Of a DNA stretch of 50,014 nucleotides, positions 43,814 to 50,014 are shown piece after piece. Positions within the stretch are counted from its first letter, which is position 1. The number at the start of each line of letters is the position of its first letter. The translations under genes were made by a program, and so were the position numbers. The stretch covers positions 1-50,014 of the forward strand of contig JAGROY010000045.1 in NCBI GenBank assembly GCA_020439995.1. Reading direction: 5' to 3'. Under the pieces are notes generated by a model that was not told where the DNA came from, ran no database searches, and saw only the letters and a list, made by a program, of their open reading frames with translations. This DNA is from Verrucomicrobiia bacterium (GTDB taxonomy: Bacteria > Verrucomicrobiota > Verrucomicrobiia > Verrucomicrobiales > DEV007).

Positions 43814-44401
43814 TCAGCTCACATCTTGCAGCAGCCCGCGGTTTTTCACCATGTAGCTCATGCCTGAGTAAACGGTCACGAATGCTGTAACGCCAATGAT
43901 GGCGCTCCCCGCGATGGCTGGGCTGGTCCATTTCCATTCAAAGAGGAAGGCGCTCCATGCGAACATGGTTTCCTGCGACGCAATGAACATCAGTAAGTAG
44001 ATGATCGTTACAATCTGCAGAACGGTTTTCAATTTGCCCAGAGAATCTGCTGCGAGTACGGCACCCTGTGATGTGGCCAGCAGGCGCAGGCCGGTAACCA
44101 GGAATTCGCGAGCCAGCATGGCGATGACGATCCATGCCGGGATGAGTGCGTCCCGCGTCAGAATGACAAAGGCCGAGCACATCAGCACTTTGTCAGCCAG
44201 CGGATCCATGAGCTTGCCAAAGTTCGTGATAAGGTTGTGCTTGCGCGCGATGTAGCCATCGAGGAAATCGGTGAGGGCTCCCAGGATGAACAACACCAGC
44301 CCGATGCTGTAACGTTCCGGAAGGCTGTGGATCGATACCACGGCGACGAAGATCGCAGTCAACACCAAGCGCGCGAGCGTCAGCTGGTTGGGAATGTTCA
44401 C
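43814..44401 (-). CDS. pgsA: CDP-diacylglycerol-glycerol-3-phosphate 3-phosphatidyltransferase
   Basis: 195 residues with about five hydrophobic segments. The CDP-alcohol phosphotransferase signature D-x2-DG-x2-AR-x8-G-x3-D-x3-D is complete: D45, D48-G49, A52-R53, G62, D66, D70 (TDFLDGYIAR, then NFGKLMDPLADK). It transfers glycerol-3-phosphate onto CDP-diacylglycerol in phosphatidylglycerol synthesis at the inner membrane. The N-terminal NIPNQLTLARL segment is typical of PgsA. The start overlaps the end of moaE by four bases, so the two are translationally coupled although their pathways are unrelated. Confidence 0.92.
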   Translation of the reverse strand: MNIPNQLTLARLVLTAIFVAVVSIHSLPERYSIGLVLFILGALTDFLDGYIARKHNLITNFGKLMDPLADKVLMCSAFVILTRDALIPAWIVIAMLAREFLVTGLRLLATSQGAVLAADSLGKLKTVLQIVTIIYLLMFIASQETMFAWSAFLFEWKWTSPAIAGSAIIGVTAFVTVYSGMSYMVKNRGLLQDVS

Positions 44402-44814
44402 AGGTCGGTGGTAGTCGTTGTCCCGTCGGCGAAAACAGGATGTTTCCAGATCGGGACATCTTCTTTGATACGTCGAAGGTAGCTGGCAAGCAAGTCAAAC
44501 GCTTCGGCGCTGTGTGGTTGCCCGAGGGCGATCACGATCGAGGCCTCGCCGGCAGCGACAAATCCCAGCCGGTGCACGATGACTACAGGGTGCGGGCCGA
44601 CGGCATTCTGGAATTCATCGACGATTTTCCGGAGTGTGCGTTCGGCCATTTCCGGGTAGGCAGAGTAGCGGATTCCTGAGATCTGCTGACCGCTCTCGAC
44701 ACCGCGGACTACACCCAAAAAGCGCAAATCGGCCCCCAGTCGCTCGTCCCCGAAGGGATCGACTTTGGGGATGGGCTGATCGGTCAAGGAGACCCGGATA
44801 CTGTCAATTGCCAT
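44398..44814 (-). CDS. moaE: Molybdopterin synthase catalytic subunit
   Basis: 138 residues from the ATG at 44814. A 14-codon longer frame is possible but adds a non-conserved leader. Conserved MoaE blocks: FLGVVRGVESGQQI (GxVR region), SAYPEMAERTL, VVIVHRLGFVAAGEASIVIA and the C-terminal RIKEDVPIWKHP, whose Lys take part in sulfur transfer from MoaD. With MoaD it converts precursor Z (cPMP) to molybdopterin. No other moa gene is in the window, so MoaD must be encoded elsewhere. It overlaps pgsA by four bases and diverges from gnd with 109 bp between starts. Confidence 0.9.
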   Translation of the reverse strand: MAIDSIRVSLTDQPIPKVDPFGDERLGADLRFLGVVRGVESGQQISGIRYSAYPEMAERTLRKIVDEFQNAVGPHPVVIVHRLGFVAAGEASIVIALGQPHSAEAFDLLASYLRRIKEDVPIWKHPVFADGTTTTTDL

Positions 44815-44923
44815 TTGCACAGTGGGAAACAAGCGGCTATCACCACCTTGGGGCAAGCAAAAGCGTCAACGCTGCCGGGAATGGCAGCACTTTTTTCACA
44901 GCCCCGCCAGCGCCCAAGATTAT

Positions 44924-46351
44924 ATGACTAAAAGTGACTTCGGACTCATCGGACTGGCCGTGATGGGCCAGAACCTCGTACTAAACGTGGAAAGCCGCGG
45001 CTTTCAGGTTTCAGTTTACAACCGCACCTACGCAACCACGGAAGATTTTCTCAATGGCACTGCCAAGGGCCGCGAAGTGGTGGGGTTCAAGGAGCTGAAG
45101 GATTTTGTCGACAGTATACAGAGCCCGCGCCGGGTCATGATCATGGTGCAGGCAGGTGCTGCAGTGGATGCTGTTATCGGGCAACTGGTTCCGCTTTTGG
45201 ACAAAGGTGACCTGATCATCGACGGCGGAAATTCACTTTTTACCGATACCGAGCGGCGCAGTCGCGAACTTGAGGAAAAAGGGCTACTGTTCATCGGTGC
45301 CGGTGTTTCCGGTGGCGAGGAAGGTGCTCTTAAAGGTCCAGCCATCATGCCGGGTGGGCCGCTCGAGAGCTGGGGAATCATCGAGCCCATCTTTACCAAG
45401 ATCGCAGCAGTCGTCGATGGTGAGCCGTGTTGCCGCCACATGGGACCGGGTGGTGCTGGTCACTACGTGAAGATGGTGCACAATGGCATCGAGTACGGGG
45501 ACATGCAGCTCATCTGCGAGTCTTACAATCTTCTCAAAAACTTCCCCGGCATGACCAACCAGGATCTGCACGAGATCTTTACGGAGTGGAACGGCGGCGA
45601 CCTTGAGAGCTATCTCATCGAGATCACATCACAAATTTTCACCGTCAAAGATGACGAGACCGGTGAGTATGTGGTGGACTTGATCCTCGACCGCGCCGGG
45701 CAGAAAGGCACTGGCCGTTGGACCGTGCTTTCCGCTACAGAAATGGGTGCCGTGATCTCCACGATGAACTCAGCTGTCGAGGCACGTATCCTTTCCTCAT
45801 GGAAGGACGAACGGGTCGAGGCCTCGAAGCACCTTCAGGGCCCGACAGACTTCCAGTGCTCGATGAGCAAAGAGGAACTAGTCACTGCCGTTCGCGATGC
45901 ACTCTTCGCATCGAAGATCATTTCCTACGCACAGGGCATGGAGATGCTCGGGCTCGCCAGCAAGCAGTACGACTGGAACCTTAGCATGGGAGACATCGCC
46001 ACGATCTGGCGTGGAGGGTGCATCATCCGTGCACAATTCCTCAACAGCATCAAGGAAGCCTACGAGGCCAACCCGGACTTGGCGAATCTCATGCTGGCAC
46101 CCTATTTTACGGACACCCTCAACCGCCTGCAGGCGAGCTGGCGCAAAGTGGTTGCTCTCTCCGTCGAGAACGGCATTCCAGCGCCGGCGTTCAGCGCCTC
46201 GCTCGGCTACTACGACAGCTACCGCACCGCGCGCCTGCCTGCCAACCTGCTCCAGGCCCAGCGCGACTACTTCGGTGCCCACACTTACCAGCGCGTCGAC
46301 AAGCCGCTCGATCAAGTTTTCCACACGCACTGGCCGGAAGTGATCGACTGA
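44924..46351 (+). CDS. gnd: 6-phosphogluconate dehydrogenase, decarboxylating
   Basis: 475 residues from the ATG at 44924. A longer frame to 44822 overlaps moaE and has no conserved residues. The NADP site is FGLIGLAVMGQNLVLN, the substrate region VSGGEEGALKGPAIMPGG, catalytic Lys and Asn lie in GAGHYVKMVHNGIEYGDMQ, and the family signature is LDRAGQKGTGRWT. Length and C-terminal ACRT-like tail (SYRTARLPANLLQAQRDYFG) match the long homodimeric type. It makes ribulose-5-phosphate and NADPH in the oxidative pentose phosphate pathway. No Shine-Dalgarno sequence is visible before the ATG. No zwf or pgl gene is nearby. Confidence 0.96.
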   Translation: MTKSDFGLIGLAVMGQNLVLNVESRGFQVSVYNRTYATTEDFLNGTAKGREVVGFKELKDFVDSIQSPRRVMIMVQAGAAVDAVIGQLVPLLDKGDLIIDGGNSLFTDTERRSRELEEKGLLFIGAGVSGGEEGALKGPAIMPGGPLESWGIIEPIFTKIAAVVDGEPCCRHMGPGGAGHYVKMVHNGIEYGDMQLICESYNLLKNFPGMTNQDLHEIFTEWNGGDLESYLIEITSQIFTVKDDETGEYVVDLILDRAGQKGTGRWTVLSATEMGAVISTMNSAVEARILSSWKDERVEASKHLQGPTDFQCSMSKEELVTAVRDALFASKIISYAQGMEMLGLASKQYDWNLSMGDIATIWRGGCIIRAQFLNSIKEAYEANPDLANLMLAPYFTDTLNRLQASWRKVVALSVENGIPAPAFSASLGYYDSYRTARLPANLLQAQRDYFGAHTYQRVDKPLDQVFHTHWPEVID

Positions 46352-46428
46352 TCGATTCATCTTGCAGATCTCAGTGTAGTTAGCGTATTCTTCTCCCACA
46401 TGTTGTGAGATTGGAGGATACGAAGACG

Positions 46429-47580
46429 TTGAATAGTGCTGAAATGATCAGGTCGGCCCTGCTTGTCGGGGGGATGGCTCTAGCTGGTTCGTCGGCGAGT
46501 GGAGTTGCAGAAACATTGCATACGGGAGGCCCGGGTGCGGCAGTGGTGCCGCCAGGTGGGACATTTCCGGCAGATAGGGACAAGGGCTCCTTTCATGCCG
46601 TCCGCTTTACTGCTGCGGAAGGTGGAATGATCCGGGCAATCGCGTTTGAAGGCGTTTATTCGGCTGGTGAACGACCGCCGGAGGATGACGATTTTTCTGT
46701 TGTGTTATTCGCTGACGGCCCGTCCTCAACCACGCCAGGAATGGCGCTGAGCGGAGCGCTCAAGCTCGATGTAGCGAACCGGACCGATACCGGCGTGATG
46801 GAGTCAGGCAGGAAGGTCTACCATTATCAGGCCAACTTTCTTTCGACCTGCTATTCGGTGGCAACGGGAATTCCCTACTGGCTGAGTATTTCGAACGATA
46901 CTTCTGTTGACTCGGCTTCTGGGTGGGAATGGACTGCGGCACCGGGCGATGGTCAGGCAACTGCGGTTTCGAGTGGATCTCAAGTCGAGGGCTTCGACGC
47001 TCAAGGAAGTGCAAATCTGGTTTATTCGTTGGAGAGTGAAGCATTCTCCTATCCCGATGATGGTCTGGTCATTGTGCGTCCCATCGTCACGGAAGACGGG
47101 AGAGTGATCTTGAAATGGCGGGCGAAACCCTGGGAATCATTCTACGTTGAGCGATCGGTCGATTCAAAGTCCTGGGATTGCTATACCGGGCCGGTATACG
47201 CTTCGGGAAGTCGTGTGCGGGTGATTGATGCTGTCCCGCCAGTTGGCTGCGCATTCTATCGCGTGCGGAAGAGTCAATGGAGTGTAGTCAATCCCAATGA
47301 TTATGACGGCGATGGAGTGCCCAACGGATGTGAGACAGACCCGTTTTACCCGATTGAAAATGCGTCAGTTCAGCGGGACGAACCCGGGGATGCCACTGAT
47401 GTCCGTGAGTTCCAGTGCAGTGCTGATTTTGACGGTGATGGCATTCCGAACGAGATTGACGAGTTCCCTCATAGGCCCTGGATCGATCCGAACGACTACG
47501 ACGGCGACGGCGTTCCGAATGACGTGGATGAGGATCCCTACGACCCCACGAATACGAACCGAATCGGAGGGGGCGAATAA
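46429..47580 (+). CDS. Secreted protein with thrombospondin-3-type calcium loops
   Basis: About 383 residues. The TTG at 46429 has GGAGG 11 bp upstream; an ATG at 46444 and a GTG at 46405 are alternatives. The signal peptide is MIRSALLVGGMALAGSSASG. Residues 35-205 form a beta-rich domain of the 'choice-of-anchor' type (GGMIRAIAFEGVYSAG, NLVYSLESEAFSY). A small domain near 215-285 ends in FYRVRKSQW, a common verrucomicrobial pattern. Three Asp-rich loops then follow (NDYDGDGVPNGCE, DFDGDGIPNEID, NDYDGDGVPNDVD). No C-terminal anchor follows, so the protein is probably released or held by calcium-dependent contacts. Function unknown. Confidence 0.75.
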   Translation: MNSAEMIRSALLVGGMALAGSSASGVAETLHTGGPGAAVVPPGGTFPADRDKGSFHAVRFTAAEGGMIRAIAFEGVYSAGERPPEDDDFSVVLFADGPSSTTPGMALSGALKLDVANRTDTGVMESGRKVYHYQANFLSTCYSVATGIPYWLSISNDTSVDSASGWEWTAAPGDGQATAVSSGSQVEGFDAQGSANLVYSLESEAFSYPDDGLVIVRPIVTEDGRVILKWRAKPWESFYVERSVDSKSWDCYTGPVYASGSRVRVIDAVPPVGCAFYRVRKSQWSVVNPNDYDGDGVPNGCETDPFYPIENASVQRDEPGDATDVREFQCSADFDGDGIPNEIDEFPHRPWIDPNDYDGDGVPNDVDEDPYDPTNTNRIGGGE

Positions 47581-47670
47581 CCCTGTCAGTGAGAATTCGC
47601 CAATATATGCGGCACATCTGGAGGGATTTGACTGGCCCTGCCAGACTCGTATCGAGTAGTGTGCGCCGCA

Positions 47671-48162
47671 ATGGCACATAGCGATTCATCCCCTAGACTT
47701 CCATCCGTAGGCGCGCTGGAGAAACTTGAGTCTGGAGTGCGGGACAAGCTTGCCGGCTACGGCAAGTTTGAAACTTTGCCCCATGGCTCCTACATCGCCA
47801 GACAGGGAACGCATCACGCCGCCATGTCTATGGTGTTGGATGGCAAGCTGAAGGTGATCTGCAATGCCCATGGCGACATCGTCGATCTCGCGAGCCTGCG
47901 ACCTGGAGATCTGGTGGGCGAAGTCAGCCTGATCGACTCCCACCATTCGAGCGCGGATGTGATCGTCGACAGTGACCATGCTGACCTTTGGACGATCGAG
48001 AAAAGCGCTTTTGATGAATTCCTCGACAAAGATCCGGTCGACGGGATTCAAGTGCTCCGAGTGATTGCGGGTGAATTGTGCCATTTACTTCGGCAAAACA
48101 GCGAGAAGATGCTCCGAGAGGTGGAGACGAGGAAGGCCCGGTTCCTTGATATGGATTTTTAA
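47671..48162 (+). CDS. Stand-alone cyclic nucleotide-binding domain protein
   Basis: 163 residues from the ATG at 47671 (a GTG at 47659 is also open). A cNMP-binding beta barrel fills about 25-130: PHGSYIARQGTHHAAMSMVL, DGKLKVI, DIVDLASLRPGDLVGEVSLI and SSADVIVDSDHADLWTIEKS. The phosphate-binding cassette is GDLVGEVSL-like with the usual Gly and Glu, but the following Arg of cAMP binders is replaced (DSHHSSADV), so ligand binding is uncertain. A helix of about 30 residues follows and there is no DNA-binding helix-turn-helix, unlike CRP/FNR proteins. It may act as a regulatory subunit. Confidence 0.85.
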   Translation: MAHSDSSPRLPSVGALEKLESGVRDKLAGYGKFETLPHGSYIARQGTHHAAMSMVLDGKLKVICNAHGDIVDLASLRPGDLVGEVSLIDSHHSSADVIVDSDHADLWTIEKSAFDEFLDKDPVDGIQVLRVIAGELCHLLRQNSEKMLREVETRKARFLDMDF

Positions 48163-48249
48163 GGCGTTTATTGTTAGGTGGATAAATGGGGCGAGGCAGC
48201 GTTGATGGGGCGGGATTTCGTCGAGCGCGGGATGCTCAAATGCACGCGG

Positions 48250-48320
48250 GGCTATACATCATTTAGAATTCACTTAAATTCATTTGCCATAATTACTATA
48301 ATTGTTATGTTTGTTGTGCC
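48250..48320 (+). promoter_or_regulatory. AT-rich likely promoter upstream of the PEP-CTERM gene
   Basis: A sharply AT-rich stretch in otherwise GC-rich DNA, with TATAAT at 48297-48302, 71 bp before the ATG at 48373. A weak TTAAAT lies 17 bp upstream of it. AATTA-CTA-TAATT and CATAA/TTATG inverted repeats surround the box. The rest of 48163-48372 shows nothing else. Confidence 0.4.
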
Positions 48321-48372
48321 CTTTACAATTAACGGAAATGAAGGGCAATGAGTTCAACAATCAAATACCGCA

Positions 48373-48996
48373 ATGAATCGATCACTTCCCCTTCCTGTTT
48401 GCTGCATATTTCTGCTGCTTAGTGTCGCGCCAATGGCGACGGCTGCGCCCACCCCGAGCGTCGTGAATGGCTCCTTTGAACTGGACACCTGGGCTCCTGA
48501 TGTCCGAACTGATTTCACGACAGTGATGGAGTGGGATCTCACCACCGGCTTTGGTGGTGGCGGATACAACAACACCTACGTCAAGCTGATGGTTGCTCCG
48601 ACGGATGGCGATCAATGGCTGGAAATCGATGCCAATTTTGACAGCGGTCCAGGATTTGAGTTCCAAGGCAAGATTATCGACCTGGTAACCGATGAGAAAT
48701 ATCGCCTCACTTTCGACTATTACAGCGATGGATCGAGCGTCGAGGTGAAAGTTGCCGATACAGTGGCGGGTCTACCTGCCACTGTAGATGGTCTCTGGCA
48801 CACAATGACTCTGGATTTCAATGCGCCAGAGAGTTCGCTTCCTGTTGTTTTGTCAGGTGGGGCATCGCCGCACCTCTATTTGGACAATTTCAAGGTGCAA
48901 TTGCTCTCAGAGGCGGTGCCTGAGCCATCGGTAGCCTGTCTTCTTGGCGTAGGGGCGGCGTTGGCCCTTTCTCGCCGCCGCCGTGTCGCCAGCTGA
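48373..48996 (+). CDS. PEP-CTERM sorting domain protein
   Basis: 207 residues. The signal peptide spans about 1-25 (LLSVAPMATAA). The central beta-sandwich carries NGSFELDTWAPD near the start and LYLDNFKVQL near the end, as in DUF642/choice-of-anchor domains. The C-terminal sorting signal is complete: VPEPS, a hydrophobic run (VACLLGVGAALAL) and the basic end SRRRRVAS. PEP-CTERM proteins are processed by exosortase in strains that make exopolysaccharide, which fits the polysaccharide cluster elsewhere in the window. No exosortase gene is present here. Confidence 0.88.
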   Translation: MNRSLPLPVCCIFLLLSVAPMATAAPTPSVVNGSFELDTWAPDVRTDFTTVMEWDLTTGFGGGGYNNTYVKLMVAPTDGDQWLEIDANFDSGPGFEFQGKIIDLVTDEKYRLTFDYYSDGSSVEVKVADTVAGLPATVDGLWHTMTLDFNAPESSLPVVLSGGASPHLYLDNFKVQLLSEAVPEPSVACLLGVGAALALSRRRRVAS

Positions 48997-49046
48997 TCCC
49001 TCACTGTGGGGCTGAACCGCATTCTGATCTCAACTCGTCTGCTCGC

Positions 49047-50014
49047 ATGAATCTAAAAGCAAAGCTACCCGCCGCCAAAGGGGATAACCCCAAGAAGAAG
49101 ATTAACGGTCAGAAATTCAAGTTGCGCGATGATCTTGTGCCACCACTGACACCGCGCGAGGACATCTTTTGCGTTCCGGCGTTCGAGCGCAGCCCGGCCC
49201 CTCAGGAGGGAGTGTCAGACAAGGCGGGGCTGGGGATTCTGGCGATGGTACCTGGCGGACTGGCTGGGGCTACCACGGCGATAGGATTATTCGTCTTTGG
49301 AGCGGTGTCTTTCGCTACGGTGAATGATATGGCGTTTTCCGCCGGGCTCGGAGCAGATTTTCAGGTGAAGAGCGGGACTGCCGGGGCGGTGCTTCTGGAT
49401 CAAGCACCTGAGCCCGTGTCCCTTGATCTTGCCGTCAGCCAGGAAAAGATCAGCTTGGATTCGATGCCATCAATGCCGCTGGTTGGTCCGCTGGCCGGTG
49501 AAGACCCGCTGGTGAGCGGGGAAGACTGGCGGGGAGCAGGGACTGCTCTGTGGAAGTTCTTGCACGCAGACTCCACTGCTTCAGCGCTGGAGTTTGTCGA
49601 ACCTGAGGATGCTGTCGTCGCCAGCATGGATGCCTACTTCGCAGGACGACCTGAAGCTCTCAATCGGGACTTCGCAGCAACTATGAAACCGTTGAAGGCT
49701 GCGGGCGCGATCGATGGTGGCAAGGAATTCATCTTTGCGGTTACGACACCGAATCACCCGGATGGTTATGCGGAGAAAATCGTGCGCACGGCAGAGGGGG
49801 CCTATCGGGTCAACTGGTATCTCCATCGGCAGCTGGCGGACGGGCGCTTCTCGGAATTTGCGGGGGACGAATCCGGGCAGGGGCGATTTTATCTGACTTT
49901 GAAACGCCGCCATTTGTTTGCCAGTGAGCAGGCGATGGACGGCGAGGGCGATGCTCTGGCTGTGCAACTGAGTGGCACCAATCCCAACGTGTGGATTGAT
50001 GGCTTCCTGGCCCC
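49047..50014 (+). CDS. Membrane protein of unknown function (3' end beyond window)
   Basis: Open from the ATG at 49047 to the window edge (322 complete codons). The N-terminal 60 residues are basic and Pro-rich (MNLKAKLPAAKGDNPKKKIN). One or two hydrophobic segments lie near 68-100 (LGILAMVPGGLAGATTAIGL then FVFGAVSF). After a linker, residues 150-320 form a mixed domain (LWKFLHADSTASALEFV, EDAVVASMDAYFAG, GKEFIFAVTTPNHPDGYAEK, AYRVNWYLHRQL). It resembles proteins annotated only as hypothetical in Verrucomicrobiota, but no named family is recognised. It starts 50 bp after the PEP-CTERM gene on the same strand. Confidence 0.75.
   Translation, partial: MNLKAKLPAAKGDNPKKKINGQKFKLRDDLVPPLTPREDIFCVPAFERSPAPQEGVSDKAGLGILAMVPGGLAGATTAIGLFVFGAVSFATVNDMAFSAGLGADFQVKSGTAGAVLLDQAPEPVSLDLAVSQEKISLDSMPSMPLVGPLAGEDPLVSGEDWRGAGTALWKFLHADSTASALEFVEPEDAVVASMDAYFAGRPEALNRDFAATMKPLKAAGAIDGGKEFIFAVTTPNHPDGYAEKIVRTAEGAYRVNWYLHRQLADGRFSEFAGDESGQGRFYLTLKRRHLFASEQAMDGEGDALAVQLSGTNPNVWIDGFLA

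Overview
The window looks like chromosomal DNA of a member of the Verrucomicrobiota. The evidence is the gene content: a PEP-CTERM protein, a giant secreted protein with MBG/Ig-like repeats and dockerin-like loops, LamG proteins with thrombospondin-3-type calcium loops, FG-GAP/ASPIC-UnbV and PQQ-propeller secreted proteins, a Uma2 remnant and REP-associated transposase debris. Base composition is moderately GC-rich. Class or genus cannot be fixed from sequence reading alone. No rRNA, tRNA, CRISPR array or replication origin was seen.

Layout. 1-9 kb (minus strand): a group II intron reverse-transcriptase scrap at the left edge, then a signalling and polysaccharide cluster read right to left. 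It holds a large multi-PAS HisKA_2-type histidine kinase with a degenerate receiver, a receiver-PAS-kinase-receiver hybrid, and a glycoside hydrolase fused to a family 2 glycosyltransferase. 9-17.5 kb (minus): one 2,789-residue exported protein with an SGNH hydrolase, seven FG-GAP repeats, 19 Ig-like modules interleaved with 4 MBG-like modules, and eight dockerin-like calcium loops. 17.7-19.9 kb: recD2 helicase. 19.9-22.1 kb: gene debris (secreted-protein tail, IS66 fragment, frameshifted hypothetical gene, 5'-truncated Uma2 gene, REP-like hairpins and a broken Y1 transposase).

22-28 kb (mostly minus): housekeeping genes for an N-acetylmuramoyl-alanine amidase, dGTPase, bifunctional nuclease (DUF151), gamma-carbonic-anhydrase-like protein and PabB, with one plus-strand coiled-coil lipoprotein. 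28.4-34.4 kb (plus): a TPR membrane protein, a PhoB/PhoR-type pair whose kinase has no membrane segment, then fabG, a small AP2-like protein and fabF. 34.3-39.5 kb (minus): an EF-hand/thioredoxin-like secreted protein interrupted by one in-frame UGA with a SECIS-like hairpin just downstream, and a 4x LamG protein. 39.9-43.7 kb (plus): FG-GAP/ASPIC-UnbV and PQQ-propeller secreted proteins. 43.8-46.4 kb: moaE-pgsA (minus, overlapping) diverging from gnd (plus). 46.4 kb to the end (plus): a calcium-loop secreted protein, a lone cyclic-nucleotide-binding protein, a PEP-CTERM protein and a membrane protein that runs off the window.

The most promising unusual feature is the possible selenoprotein at 34352-35623: two open reading halves in the same frame, separated by a single UGA, with a compact stem-loop whose G-starting loop lies 25 nt after the UGA. 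Next are the regular A-B-MBG super-repeat architecture of the giant protein, the AP2-like gene between fabG and fabF, and the heptamer-repeat region upstream of the big sensor kinase.
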